Shown: in pieces, positions 1-12,350 of the stretch
How the letters are laid out: the number at the start of each line of letters is the position of its first letter
Numbering within the stretch: the stretch's first letter is position 1
NCBI RefSeq assembly: GCF_000321225.1
Contig: NW_004450944.1
Location: 1,067,299 to 1,131,298, forward strand
Source: Odobenus rosmarus divergens
Lineage: Eukaryota; Chordata; Mammalia; Carnivora; Odobenidae
DNA: 64,000 nucleotides
Reading direction: 5' to 3'
Program-made: the position numbers and the translations under genes
The notes under the pieces: model-generated
Databases searched by the model: none
Seen by the model: the letters and a program-made list of their open reading frames with translations, nothing else
Told to the model about the DNA's origin: nothing

Positions 1-199
1 CTCACTGATATGAGGAATTCTTAATCTCAGGAAACAAACCGAGGGTTGCTGAAGTGGTGGGGGGTGGAAGGGATGGGGTGGCTGGGTGATAGACATTGGG
101 GAGGGTATGTGCTATGGTGAGTGCTGTGAATTGTGTAAGACTGTTGAATCACGGACTTGTACCTCTGAAACAAATAATATATTATATGTTAAAAAAAAA
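1..199 (+). repeat. Carnivore L1 3' end, first of two tandem units
   Basis: This is the terminal part of an L1 3' UTR with the typical carnivore blocks: the tgatatgagg start, gacattggggagggtatg, gaatcacggacttgtacctc, and an end at attatatgtt plus nine A. It is cut by the left edge of the window, so the 5' extent is unknown. It is several percent diverged and non-coding. It is homologous to the fragments at 6011-6124 and to the following unit. Confidence 0.88.
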
Positions 200-475
200 G
201 AATATGATAGTAGGAAGGGTAAAATGAAGTGGGACAAATTGGAGGGGGAGACGAACCATGAGAGACTATGGACTCTGAGAAATAAACTGAGGGTTCTAGA
301 GGGGAGCGGCATGGGGGGATGCGTTAGTCTGGTGATGGGTATTAAAGAGGGCATGTATTGAATGGAGCACTGGTGTTATATGCAAATAATGAATCATCAA
401 AAACCAATGATGTAATGTATGGTGATTAACATAACATAATAAAATTAAAAACAAACAAACAAACAAACAAAAAAG
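200..475 (+). repeat. Carnivore L1 3' end, second tandem unit
   Basis: This is a second L1 3' terminus directly behind the first. It contains gacgaaccatgagagact, gatgggtattaaagagggc, an AATAAA at 438-443 and an A-rich (AAAC)n tail to about 474. The reverse complement of the same subfamily end occurs at 38.7 kb. The two units share a related core (aaactgagggttnct, then a G-rich tract), so they are different subfamily termini in tandem, or one composite 3' UTR. Confidence 0.85.
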
Positions 476-2207
476 AACTGGTCTGTCTGTGGATATTTGT
501 GGATGTGGAAGATGAGCCTCTCATGTCTTTTTTTCCTCTACTGGAGGGAGAGGCTTAGAAGCACCAACTTACCTTTCTATTCCTGGCTGAAGCCTGAGAA
601 CAGGCTGCCCCAACTGTTTCTTCATGGAGAAAGGAATATTCCCAGAATGTACGAACAATGAGAAGTTTGAAGAGAGAGGAAAAAAAGTTTCCATGAAGGT
701 AGATCTTGAAGGAAACAGAAACTTTTTTAGGGGCAAAGGAACTAAGTCGAAAGTCACTTCCAGGCAAATAAACGAGTATAAGCAAGCAAAGAAGTGGGTG
801 GCTTCTTGCATAGTCAGCAAAATCAACTTTTGGGTTTTGTTTTATTTTGTTTTTCCATATTTTGGCTTTTGAGAGATTTTGTTATAATTTGAGCCCTAAG
901 AATGGATCAGGCAGCTGGGGTCAGGCTATCTGGTCCTCTAGGGAGCGAAGGGAAGGAGGAAAGAAAGTAATGAAGTAGCCTCTTGGAATCGATTCTAGGA
1001 CTCATTAGGAGGAAAGCTGAATGTGTCCCACAGGGTGGGTGATGAGCAGGAGAACAGCCTTGCATTGGAGTGCTTTAGTTCCCAGGAGTCAAAGGACCAG
1101 GGCATTATCTGTGCCTCCAATACAGGGCAGTACATGGTCTTTAAAGGGGACTGGGAGGATACAGCACGTGAAGAATAAACAATACTCATGGCATGTCATG
1201 GTACCTCCACCAGTGGAATTTATTTTTCTATACCTATCATGAGGGCCAGGGAGGATCATACACATGTGGGATGGGGAAGCAGGAATGATAATTAATTTTA
1301 AAATAACACCACTTCTGTTTCAAGTTTTGGGGATTTCATCATATATGCACACAATCTTTTCAACACCCTCCTAGTTTCTTGAATTCTTCTGCTCCAAGGG
1401 TCTTGTCTTCCATCCTCCCTCAGACATTCACCTCTATAATCACACCATAGTAGACCCTATCATTATTAATACCTCCTGTCCCTTCCTCAATCTCAAATTG
1501 GTACCTTCCACTCTGATCACTGCCTCTTGCCTTCCAAGTGTGTTCCGTTTAACGTCCCAAATCCATCAGTTCTTTTCTCCCAAGTGGTGGCTCCATCTTG
1601 AAACCATGGGGGCTAAGGAGAAGCGGTGCAGAAAAATGGAGGGTCTTGGCACATTAATAACACTGCAAAGGCATTGCACAAGCCCTTGACATGACTCCTC
1701 TGAACTCTTTTTTTCCCCTTGAGAAAAATAGGTACCTATGAGTTTAAACCATCGTCAGTTGGGTTTTCTATTCCCTGCAGCTGAACAGAACTGGAATGAC
1801 ACAGAACCTAAGCCTATTTGGTCTGTGTCATATAATTGGCACCCCTCCCGCCCCCCGGTAGTTTTAATTTACTCCCAGACCTCATTGCCAACTTGGGTCA
1901 AATTTACTTACCACTCTCACCTTTATTCTAATTTGCTCTTAATTAATTTTTAACTTTTTCAATACAGTTCCTAAATTGGTCACAGCTTTGAAGGCACTTC
2001 CTCTCTCAACCAGACTTAGTGATCACCTTTCTACACAAGTGAAATATAAGGATTACAAGAGCTACAGATAGAAGGCCAGGAACTAAATCTCTTCATGCAA
2101 AGACAAAAGGAAAATATATTGGCCAAGATACCTAACTTCATTTTGACATCATACTGCTAGTCTTTAACTTAAATTCAAAATACAGAAATACATTTTCCAT
2201 CTTCCTT

Positions 2208-2209
<2 letters not shown>
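476..2209. other. Unassigned intronic DNA
   Basis: No gene or confidently named repeat is visible. The short open frames here have no splice context or recognisable protein features. Confidence 0.5.

Positions 2210-2239
<30 letters not shown>
2210..2239. repeat. (CA)n microsatellite
   Basis: A perfect dinucleotide run of about 15 units. It is likely to vary in length between individuals. Confidence 0.97.
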
Positions 2240-2240
<1 letters not shown>

Positions 2241-3578
2241 AAACCCCATTTTCCTCTAGTTGTGATTGTGTTGCTATGCATAAGTCAAGAAGGTAGAACC
2301 CTTTTCAATTGCCAGCTGTTCATTTGTTTCATTGCACGAACTAAGGAAAGTCTTTGGAAACTACTGCCAGCAGATCTTCCTTTTCCCCTCCTCTTTACGA
2401 GAAATGTCAAGTCTTACAAGATACAACAGAACTTAACTCAGTGACACTATGTGTGTTTTGGAGGGGTTCTCAAATGGCACATTAGTGGAACAAATGTTTT
2501 TCCATCTAAAATTTTTATCTGTTGCCTTTTAAAGAGCCAAAAAGATACACATAAAGTAGGAAAGCTTAGAATGGGTAATAAAAGGAAATTGCTATAATTC
2601 TTAGGTTTCATTCTAGAATAGCATGACAAAAGTAACTTGGAGAAATTTGTCAAGGCTAAATTTAGTAAGTGCTGTCTTGGCAACCCAAAGCTTTTATTTG
2701 TATTTCTCTCAAACACACCTTCCCTGATAAGGAATGAAAATGATTATATGAGTTGAATATTAGATATCACCAAAATTTAGAAAAATTACTGCTGTATTCC
2801 TAATCAATGACACAAATTTTCCGAGGTCATTATTTATAGTGTTAGGGTATGGGAAAACAAAGAACTTAAAATGGAGATGAAGCCTGCTAATTTGTGTCAA
2901 ATGTGGTCCTTATAAACATGAGGAACATTCTAGATATGCAACACCAGGTAAGGATGAGTACAAACAAATCAGAATAGTTAGTGACCCAATCACAGCTGAG
3001 AGGGGCTGCATGTCAGCCTGACAGACCAGGTACATATCTTTCATGCACAGGACCCAATTTGATCCACATGGTAACTGAGAAAACCGTGTAAATTCAGAGG
3101 AGAAACAAATGCGGTCAGGAGAAGAACCGTAACATAACTAACATTGGCTGGGCATTTTTGATAATCTGGGGACAAAAAGCCTTATCTGCACCATAGCTCC
3201 CAATACCTGGTTATTTTGCTAAACTTTGCAGTGATAACTGCAAAGATGTTCTGATTTCTGGGCTGTGTCCAAAGGAGACTTGTCTAATTAGAGAGAGGAC
3301 AGAGCTACAACCAGGGCCGATGGTTATTAGAAATCATGAATCTTCTCTTGCCCTGGCTCTGGGACACCATCAAAGGAACTGCAATTTCAGCATCTGTATG
3401 TGAGCTCAGCTCAGGGCAAGGGGAGGGTGAGGAAGGGAGTTGTTTTTGGCCTGGTCATTTTCCCAGCTGCTGCTGAGCATGCACATCTCTTGGATGGAAG
3501 AAGGAGAGAGAGGGGGATATGACAGCAGCTATGTCCATGCAGTCACCCGTGAGATCCCCACTCATTTCATTACATTCA
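2240..3578. other. Unassigned AT-rich intronic DNA
   Basis: AT-rich sequence with no supported gene and no repeat family that I can name. Confidence 0.5.
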
Positions 3579-3900
3579 TTTTTTTGAACAGCCTTATTGA
3601 GTTATAATTTATATATACCATAAAGCTCACCCATTGTAACTGTACAGTTTGATGATTTTTAGCAGATTTATGCAGTCAAGCAACCATCACCACAGTCAGT
3701 TGTAGGACACTTCCATCCCCTGTCCCCTTCAGGAGTCTCCCCACCCATGTCCATCTGCAGCCATTCCTACTTCCATCTCCATCTGAAGACAGCCAGTGAT
3801 CTTCTTTAGATATTTCTAGTTTCCCCTTTTTAGAAGCTTCACATAACTGGAATCATACAGTATCTAGTCCTTTGTACCAGTCCTCTTTCTCTCAGCTTAA
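3579..3900 (-). repeat. Old L1 (L1M-type) 3' end
   Basis: Read on the plus strand it is the reverse complement of an ancient L1 end. It has gccttattgagttataattt, the ccataaagctcaccc block, caaccatcaccaca, and further on aactggaatcatacagta. These match the antisense L1M 3' region in order. Divergence is high and there is no intact reading frame. Confidence 0.8.
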
Positions 3901-4440
3901 TGCCTGTGGGGCATCTGTCATGTGTCAGGCACTGAATTAGGCCCTGGGGATGGAGTGATGAGTGAAATGGACATGGTACCTCCCCACATGGAGACCAGCA
4001 ACAGGTAGGGAGAAAAATGTTAACTAAACAATCCCACAAATAGATGTATAATTTCATATTGTGATAACAGCTATCAGAGGAAAGGCACAGAATGCTACTA
4101 GTTCATACAAACAGGGGATGTAATCTGAGCTGGGTCAAAAGAGGCTACAGAGAGGTGACCACTCCACTGAGATCTTAGGAATGCACAGTAGTTAACCTTC
4201 CAAAGAGAGAACAGATGTCTGAAGAAATGGAAGAAGGTCAGGGTTGTTGGAGCACACCATGGGGTGCAGTGGGTGGGTGGGTAGGGAGGGCCCGAGGGTG
4301 GGGGGTCGGAATGCTAGCCTCAGCTGGATCCCATGGAAGACTCTTCCGTGGTATGAACGGTACCAGAGAACTGTCCAACCTGGAGGCAAGGTGGCTGCAA
4401 AGGTCTAGGCAAGAGCCCATGGGTTAATGGGTGGTAGAGA
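3901..4440 (-). repeat. L2 LINE remnant
   Basis: An antisense L2 3' end is visible in the gtcatgtgtcaggcactga stretch, followed by gccctggggatggagtgatg and then a block resembling tgtgataacagctatcagagg. The left half is clear; the right half, from about 4140, is weaker. It abuts the old L1. Confidence 0.65.
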
Positions 4441-4465
4441 TGGAAAGTAGATAGAGCTGAGTGCC

Positions 4466-4608
4466 ACTGCTTCTCACACTGTAATGTTAAAATGCAGATT
4501 CTGATTCAGTAGATCTGGGATGGGGCCAGAGATTTTGCTCTCTGTCCAGCACCCAGGTGACACCCGTACTGGTGGTCCACGGACCAAGCTTTGAGTAGCC
4601 AGGATGGA
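4466..4608. mobile_element. MER5-type hAT-Charlie non-autonomous DNA transposon remnant
   Basis: The start, cttctcacactgtaatgtta, and the central gcagattctgattcagtaga are MER5A hallmarks. It closes with ggtggtccacggaccaagct, as expected of the terminal half. It lacks coding capacity, as all members do. No target duplication was identified. Confidence 0.72.
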
Positions 4609-5949
4609 GCAGGCCAGGTGGTGATTTCATCAAGGGATATGGGATCAGGTTTCCAGGCTCAGTACAGTAGAAAGGGCAGCTCCACTCTCAGAGAAAGGAG
4701 AAGCTGCAAAGGGGCAAGGTGTGGGAGGCAAGGCTGGGATTTACTCCCGTAGGCAGATGGCTTGATGTGTTGTATGATTATACTGTAGAGAATCAAAGAA
4801 CCTCCAAATCGGAAAAGACCATAAAAATCATTAGTCTGCCATCCCTGAAATGAAGGCACACTATGCTCTCTGGGTCTCAGTCTCCATGGAGCTGCCTTGT
4901 AGGGGGCGGGGACGGGGGTGGGATGAGGGGGTGAGGAGTGATGGGATGCGGAGACCGCGGCTTTGGTACTTCCAGCCAACCTCTGTGATGCAGCTCTATT
5001 TTACACATTGATGAAATTTGGTTTATAACCTATTGTTAAAAAAAAAAATAAGATGGGAAGGGTGGGGAAAGGGTTTTGTCTCATGTGGTGTCAAGAGAAT
5101 GTGGCCTGGTTCTTGGCAGTCACAGAAAACTCTTTTCTCAGCTTTGATAAATTTGGTTCTGGGTTCCCGCACAAGCTCAGGGGTGTAGGAAGGGTGAGGT
5201 GAAGGATTCCTCACCAGCCACAGAATGTTCCTCCCAGCTGCATCCTGGGGAAGGGAGTCAGCAAGAAAGCCAGCTACCTGTTTCACGGGTTTTAAAGAAT
5301 GGTGTTTACTTCCAGGGAAATGAAAGCATCCTACTCGTCAATCAATTTGTGTCAGTAAGAATGAAGATAATGCTTCAACAAGTCCTTGGTCTCCAGGAAC
5401 CCCAAAAGGCAATGGCTCCAAACTGGTATTGCGTTTTGCCCTAGCATTACAGAAATACTCCAGACATGCTCCAGTGGGGAGCAGGTGACCTCGTGAACAT
5501 ACTGAGGGATTCGGAGGTTGCCAAGCAGCAGGACCCAGCCCCCTGCACCTCCAACTCTGTCTCAGGAGACCTGCTCACCACATCATTGGCTTCCCAGGGC
5601 CAGGAAGTGTGGCTGACCTAGATGTTTGATTCCTTTTGACTCCACATGGGAGCAGGAGTCAAAAAAAAGAAGCCCTTTTATCTGGTCTTAATTAAACACA
5701 ATCTGCAGAGAGGGGACAGCTCTGTACAAGCGTGGAAGCGAGACCGGCCGACTCCAGGGGGACCATCTCTGACGGCAGGAGCTGAGCATTCAGACATGCC
5801 TGCCATCCACATGGAAACTGGGAATTCCTTTCTTCCAGACCTGGCCTGCCCTTGCTGTCTGAACGGCTTGCTAACTCGTATCTGCTCTTACAGAGTTTTA
5901 TGTAATTATGTGTTGTCTTCCCACATACATTATAAGCATTTTGAGTTAT
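4609..5949. other. Unassigned intronic DNA
   Basis: No gene recognised. Around 4795-4870 there is a faint ancient-repeat feel (aacctccaaatcggaaaaga). An A9 run starts near 5039. Open frames such as 5646-6020 run into the L1 tail and are not supported as genes. Confidence 0.45.
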
Positions 5950-6265
5950 TAACCACTTTTTTTAGTTTAGTTTTTTTAAAATCAATTTTTGTTTTTTTAT
6001 TTTTTATCTTTTTTTATTAACATATAATGTATTATTTGTTTCAGGGATGGACATTGGGGAGGGTATGTGCTATGGTGAGTGCTGTCAATTGTGTAAGACT
6101 GATGAATCACAGACCTGTACCCCTAAATTCATTTTTAAATAACATATGGTGTGTAATTAGTTTCATAGGTAGAATTTAGTGATTCATCAGTTACATATAA
6201 CAGCCAGTGCTCATTCACTATAGCTAACCACTTCTTATATTTTCCTCCTTCTCCTTCACCACTTT
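5950..6265 (-). repeat. L1 3' end (minus) interrupted by a smaller L1
   Basis: The outer element is a minus-strand L1 terminus. Its body runs from about 6125 to 6265, with aacatatggtgtgtaattag and gattcatcagttacatataa. Its T-rich tail lies left of 6010. A shorter L1 copy (6011-6124) sits inside the tail. Imperfect flanking repeats, aaaatcaattttt at 5978 and aaattcattttt at 6125, may be the target duplication of the inner element. Confidence 0.72.
6011..6124. mobile_element. Twin-primed (internally inverted) micro-L1 insertion
   Basis: Bases 6011-6044 are a minus-strand L1 terminus (attaacatataatgtattat, then tgtttcag). Bases 6045-6124 are the adjacent upstream part of the same L1 end in the plus orientation (ggatggacattgg through gtacccct). 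In an intact element the second block would directly precede the first on one strand. The junction overlaps by about 2 bp. This is the structure that twin priming produces during L1 integration. Confidence 0.7.
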
Positions 6266-7895
6266 GAGCCCAGTAAGTAAACAAAACATAACAAACAAGT
6301 GGGATTGTTTTTAAACCTCATGGGGTCTCTCACCTACTAAGTTTTTTTTTAACTATGAAATTTTTTGTTTTAATTAGGAATTTAATTATGGATATTATGG
6401 TCCTAAGTGCCATACAGCTTTATTCTTCTAAATCCTTGAATCTGGTGGTATAGGAGGAAGCATCCACACTTCCTTCCTGCACTTGTGTTTCCTCTTCATT
6501 CCTCTCATCGTCTCCTGCAAGGAAGCTAATATGAAGTCAGAGTTCAAGTTTCTGGTGAGCATGCGCTGCTACTCACAGGTAGGTTGTTTATTCAGAATGA
6601 CCTGCACATGTGCCTGTTCTCTTTCTGTTCCACAGGGGTTATCGGGTCCATTCTGGAAACTGTGCCATCTTAGATACGGCCAGGAGAGAAGGAAGCTACA
6701 CTTGAACCTCGGGCTTGCGTTTTGCCCTGGTGGTTATCATAGGCATGCATAATTCCTAACTCTGCTATTGTCCTTGGCAAAGACATGTTCTAAACAGGAG
6801 GAGCAGGTGTTAGATTATGATTACCAACCTCCTGTCCCACAACCTTAAACCCTGTGAATTTTAGTCTGGTGCAAGAGTAATGTCTCATGGGCAGAATTCT
6901 CCTGGCAGGCATATCTATGCACAAGTCCTAGAATTTCGGGTGTCTTTTTAACGCTTATATTGGATTTTTTCTTTCAAGCTCCCTCTTGATGCTGTTGCTG
7001 TGTCAGGCCTGGATGGCTGGAATCTCAGAATAGAGAATGGAAAAATGTCCACCTTCTATGCTGTTCTATTTTTATGTCTCCAGGGGAAGTTATAGCATCA
7101 TGTTACCTGGCTGGGCTTCCATAAGGCCAAGTGCGAACTGAGTACCTCTTAGGGACCCTTGAGGAAGGGGTTCTGTACTGTCACTACTGTCCTTTGGAAC
7201 TGCTTTCAGAGACAACTTCAATGTGGCAAACGAGGTCCATAGAAGGTGGTTTGATTTTGGCCAAAAATCCTCTGGAGGTAAAATATGTGAATTTAAGTGG
7301 ATGGTCAGGTAATCACATTTGCAGTTCAAACGAAGTATGAATGTAACGTCAGGACTTTCACTTTCTATGGGGACTGATAAACTCCCAAACTCTTCACCTG
7401 GCAAAGAAGAGCTCCAAAAATACTTGGGCCAGTAACAGCATCAGCGGAATAAATGCGTGGCCTCCCAGGCTACCATTCTGAGGAGGGTACAATTCACTTC
7501 AATGAGTACATTCTGGAATGTATGTGAAGGTAAACCTCCTACTTACAGCATAAATTGTGCCTAGAGGCAGCACTGGATTCTGATGCTCAGAATTCTGCTG
7601 TCCTTGTTGCAAAGAACAGCACAATAGACCGTCCCTGGAAACCTAGTTTACTTACCAATTCAACCAACATTTATCAGTTGTCAGATACCCACAAAGCACA
7701 GTCACTGGTTTTCCTAGAACACAAAATGCTGTGCTTCCTCTCACAGCCTGTGAAGACTTCCCATCGCAAGGGGGGCGGGGTTGGACTCCTTCCCCAGGGC
7801 TCCTGCAAGGAGGCCTATCACACAGCCTGCCTTGTATTCACCTTTGCATCCCCAGCACCAGCACTGGTTTGGTGAACACATGGAGATTTGGAGAG
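6266..7895. other. Unassigned intronic DNA with a small L2-like patch
   Basis: Nothing gene-like is supported. A short stretch at about 7825-7875 (cctttgcatccccagcacca) resembles the L2 3' end in the plus direction. The remainder was not assigned. Confidence 0.45.
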
Positions 7896-7984
7896 AGTGG
7901 GGTGCTTGGAGAGGCCACAGAGATTCTGCTCCCTTTCCCCCCATACTTGCCCTGTGCATCTCTTCCACCTGGCTGCTCCTGAAT

Positions 7985-8345
7985 TATATCCTTTTATAAT
8001 AAACCAGTGATCAAGTAAAATATTTCTCTGGGTTCTGTGAGCTGCTCTAGCACATTAATTGAACCTAAGGAGGGGGGCCTCGGAACCTCCGATTTATAAC
8101 TGTCCGTTCAGAAGCACAGAGGACACCATGGACTTGAGCACAGTGTCTGAAGTGGGGAAGGGGGCAGTCTTGCAGGACTGAGCCCTTAACCTGTGGTTTT
8201 GGATGCTGTTCTCTGGGTAGATAGTGTCAGAACTGAGTTGGATTGAGTTGAATTCTTGGACACCCTGCTGCTGTCCGAGAATTGTGGGGTGTTGGGTGGG
8301 AGCCCCATCCCCGGCTTCCTCCCACATGTTGGAATTGAGTCCAGG
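7985..8345 (+). repeat. Ancient LTR-like repeat
   Basis: An ordered set of blocks known from old mammalian LTR elements is present: ccttttataataaaccagtg, ttctgtgagctgctctagca, cattaattgaacctaagga, cagtcttgcaggactgagcc and gtagatagtgtcagaactga. It looks like a solo LTR end with no internal retroviral region. I could not assign the exact family. Confidence 0.62.
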
Positions 8346-8869
8346 AACCTAACTTAGCCCCAGACTCAGACTTTACCCCATCTCTAACATTCACCTTGCA
8401 GTCATAAGGAATAACAACAACAGGAAAAGTCAAATGTTTGTAGCTTCAAAAACAAAACAGAGGTGCTTTCACCTGGAAACACCAGTCCTGGGTTCCAGCC
8501 CATTGACCATCCCTGATGCAGGAATCATGCCCTGACATTTGCATTCTCAGTAAGAGGAAGCCTGAAAATAGGAGGCTTAGTTTGCAAAAAGATGACCAGG
8601 GGCTTACCCTCATCCCAAACAGTGATTACTCACTGACATATTTTCAGGACCTAAGAAATACATACATGCACAATCTCCCAACTTCACAAACTCTAGGATT
8701 TCAACATAGATTAGAGTGCAATTCTCACTTGGGCCTCAACATTAAGCACCCAACTCAGGTGTGTCTCCTGAGGCACTGCCTTGAAACCCTCATCTCCCCT
8801 TCCGATGCCCCCTTGGAACCTGCAGATCCCCACAGTTGGTTGGTGTGATAATGCTTTGCTGCATAGGAT
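8346..8869. other. Unassigned intronic DNA
   Basis: No recognisable feature. The open frame 8516-8848 has no exon signals or known domain. Confidence 0.45.
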
Positions 8870-9015
8870 CCTTTGGATTCTCATTTGGAATTGCCATTGG
8901 CTGGGATCCCTGCCAGACTGTAAACTCTTGGTGGGTAGGACTGGAAGCTTTTTCTTCATCCTGCCCCTGCTGTGCCCCCCCGCCACCACCACTCCCCAGG
9001 GCCTGGTAGCTGTCC
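8870..9015 (+). repeat. L2 LINE 3'-end remnant
   Basis: The block ccagactgtaaactcttggt, followed by gtaggactgg and then a C-rich stretch ending in ccccagggcctggtagctg, follows the order of the L2 3' UTR. It is strongly diverged. Confidence 0.6.
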
Positions 9016-10409
9016 ACTGTAGGATGCATGTTGACTATTTCGTGGCAGCCAAGGACTTGCAAAGCAGGAGACCATGGGAGAAGAGGGACCCACATACCCT
9101 GACTCTATATAGCTCCCATCCCACAGGTCTCCCCAGAAATAAGAAATGAGACCATGCATCCTAAGACTAATCCTGAGATGTGAGGAGTGTGTGATTCTAG
9201 ACAGGTGGGGGGACGGGGGAGGTTCCACGTCTTTGGATCACACCTCCAAATCCTCTTCCTGCAGGGCCTGTCCGAACCTAGGGGTGAGCACTTAACAGTG
9301 CTTGTGCATGAAAACGTTATCTTGACCACAGGAAGGAAGTGAAAAAGATAAGGAGAGAGCTGGGTGCAGCAGAACCCCCATTTCCTGGAGAACAAAACAT
9401 GTATGCGGGTGGAGGAGGATTACAGCAGTGCCAATGTCTTCTAGAAATGTCTCCTTGGTGCAACGCCATCATCACCATTATCACTATGATTGTCTTGCAC
9501 ACAAGCCGTTTTTTCATCTGAAAAGTTTCCATCATGGATTTAGCCTAAAAGGTACATAGTGTTGAAACGTTTAACCAAAATATGTTCACTAAAAACAAAG
9601 AAGAGAGTAAAAAACTGCTATAAAATCAGGATGTGAGCCATACATGTGGGTGCTTCTTCAAGCAGCTGGGGTTCAAGCCTTCAGTGTCAGGCTCTCACCA
9701 TGGATGGTTTTGTGGGGTTTTCCCACAAGAAGCAGGGGCTGGGTGCAGGGAGGATATCGGTATGAAATTATCTGTAATTTGTAAGTTATTTCAACATTTA
9801 TACATTTCAAATACATTTGTGATGGCAGTGTTACTCAGATCAATTTTCTTTTTATGAACACTTGTCATTGATCTTTGGTGATTGTAACAAATCAGTTAGG
9901 ACCATGCCATAAAGGGAAAGAAGACCAGAGATGTGTTTTTTTCTCAGGTTCCTTTCCCATTTCTGAAAATAATTCTGGAAATAAGGCCAATCAAACGCAA
10001 ATGGGCCCATTCCCGCAGCACTGCTGTAGAAGCAGAATGTCAGGAAATCCGCTTCGCCAGTCTTCATGCAACATTAACCACCCACCCATAACACATGTGA
10101 TGTTTACTCCTCACTTTGGCTCTGGCTTCATCCCTCCCATACTGTTTGGAATGTACGATGTGGAGGAGTTGGTGTTACCGGCCTCTGAGAACCTTCTGGT
10201 TTCATATTTGTGTAAAGTAACAGCTTTTGCATTTTCAAGGCAGATCACAGAATTCGTTTGCATTTAAAATGGGCACCTGGGCAGAGACAACTGTGTGGAA
10301 GGCTTCCGGTTGCTTCTGGCTTGTTCTGGTTGTGCCAGAGCAGGACCCTTGCTAGGAGCACCAGCTGAGTCCCCTGCTCTCCTCTTCATGGCAGAAGGGT
10401 CCTTCCTTT
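9016..10409. other. Unassigned intronic DNA
   Basis: No gene or nameable repeat seen. AT-rich in the second half. Confidence 0.45.
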
Positions 10410-10570
10410 GGAAGGCAAGTTCTGGAGTCTTGGGAGACCCTGGTTCCAGTTCTAGCTCTGCCATGAGTGTAGTCCCTGAATGACGTTGGATGGGCCATCT
10501 GTCCTCTTTGAGTCTTGGTTTCTTCATCTGTACAATGGGGCAGATAACATGGTATATGGTATATACCACA
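10410..10570 (-). repeat. MIR SINE remnant
   Basis: The antisense MIR core is visible: ttccagttctagctctgcca, then ttggtttcttcatctgtaca with atggggcagataa. These correspond to the conserved core and 3' part of MIR. Confidence 0.75.
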
Positions 10571-10689
10571 CCCCAGGTGGCTGCCCAGAGTGGGGGCTGG
10601 GCAGGCCAGGGAGCATCTCTGAGCTCTGGTGTGGCTACAGCCACCACTTCTCCAGTGACTTGGGGATCCTCATTTTATGTTTCCCTTCT

Positions 10690-11523
10690 TATTGGAATGG
10701 ACAAGTTATAAATGAACAGCTGAACAAGTTTTTCTACAATGAATACACCTATGGAATCAGCAACTAGATCAAGAAACAACAGACCATGACCCGCACCCCG
10801 TAATCCCCCTTGCAGTCACTAACCCCTAAGGCCACCCATTATCCTGACTTCTGTTTCTGTACTTTAATATAAGTGGCACCCTACAGTCCACACTTTTTTG
10901 TGTCTGGCTCAGTACTGTGTTTGTGAGATTCAACCACAGTGTTGCAAGTAGTTAGAGATCAGTGTGCATCATTATCATAGTGTGAACATAGCAGGATTTA
11001 TTTTTCTCTTCCATTACTGACGGGCATTTGGGTAGTTTCCAGTGTGTGGCTATTACGAACAGTGCTTCCGTAGACATTCTCATACAGCTGGTACACACAT
11101 ACTAGACATTGCTGTTTATAACACAGGAGTGGGATTGCTAGGTCACAGCAACCCCATGTTGCTGCTCAGCTTCAGTAATGACTGCCAAATAGTTTCACAA
11201 AGTTACTGCATCAATTTATATTCCCACCACTGGCAGAGGGGAGTTCCATTGGCTCCCCATCCTTGTCGACACCTGGAATTGTCAATCTTTCATTTCAGCC
11301 ATGCCAGTAGATGTAGAATGGTACTTTATTCTGGTTTTAATTGCCTTTCCCCGATGAATGATGGACTGAGCAACTTTTCATATGCCTACTGACCATATGA
11401 ATTTCCTCTTCTGTGAAAGTACTTAAGACTTTTGTGCTTTTCCTTTCCTGGGGTTGCTGTCTTTTTCTTATTGATATGTAACAGGTTTTTTGCATATTCT
11501 GGATACGCATTCTTTGATGGAGA
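10690..11523 (-). repeat. Old L1 (ORF2 3' region), decayed
   Basis: Landmarks of the L1 ORF2 end and 3' region are seen in reverse orientation: cactttttttgtgtctggctc-like text near 10895, gggcatttgggtagtttcca at about 11023, gggattgctaggtcacagca at about 11132, ttatattcccaccactggca near 11216, and a late ttgcatattctggatacgca. It is about 830 bp and much mutated, with no useful ORF. It is older than the L1 at 38.7 kb. Confidence 0.78.
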
Positions 11524-11552
11524 TACACACACACATACACACACACACATAT
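11524..11552. repeat. Imperfect (AC)n microsatellite
   Basis: A run of AC units interrupted by a T and ending in ATATAT. It directly abuts the end of the old L1. Confidence 0.9.
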
Positions 11553-12075
11553 ATTATCGTGATTTGAAAATACCACTAGGCTTGGGAGCGTGCCATTGGG
11601 TAAGAGGTATAAAAGGAAAATAAGAGAGAAGCCTGGGAAGGGACATTAATGGGGTAAGGATGAGGTTGGAACTGGGCTCTCTACTTAGAACTGAGCTTCT
11701 GAGCCTGGAGGAAGACATGAGCATGCTGAGGAGTAAGAGAAGTGACCGTCAGGAAGTCTCTTCGACAGACACAGTTGGTGAGTTGGTATTTTTTTGTCCA
11801 TGGTTAATGAAATTCTTGCTACTAAAGTAGGCATTTAACAAGGAAAAAAAAATCTTGAAAATGCCAGGCAAGAAGGGAAAGGACATAAAAGGAATTAGAA
11901 GAGTGAATATATGCAGAGTCAGATGAGAAATTAGAAACACAGAAAATCTGTTATGATTTGTAAAATACAAGTGCTCCTAATCTAGCCAAAAAAGAGTAAA
12001 CAATTGTGCAGAGCACATGTCACATTTCCCAAGGAGCCCTTTCTCTCAGGGACTGTCTATAAGGATGCTCTGAAA
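11553..12075. other. Unassigned intronic DNA
   Basis: No recognisable feature. Purine-rich. Confidence 0.45.
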
Positions 12076-12277
12076 GGGGCGCCTGGGTGGCTCAGTTGGT
12101 TGAGCATCTGACTCTTGCTTTCAGGTCAAGTCATGATCTCAGGGACCTGGGATCCAGCCCTGCAGTGGGCTCCACACTCAGTGGGGAGTCTGCTTGAGGA
12201 TTCTCTCTCTCCCTCTCCCTCTGCCCTTCCCCCTGCTCACGCACTCTCCTTCTAAATAAATAAAATCTTAAAAAAAA
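12076..12277 (+). mobile_element. Can-SINE (tRNA-derived carnivore SINE)
   Basis: The head ggggcgcctgggtggctcag contains a pol III A-box-like motif. A B-box-like region follows near 12150, then a CT-rich tract and aaataaataaaatctta. Flanking repeats, ggatgctctgaaa on the left (12063-12075) and ggaatgttctgcaaa on the right (from 12278), are an imperfect target duplication. This suggests an older insertion than the one at 26.7 kb. Confidence 0.95.
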
Positions 12278-12350
12278 GGAATGTTCTGCAAATATGATTT
12301 AGGGCAAGGAAAAAAGGAGAAATGGCCCCCTTGTACAAAAGGTCCAATTT

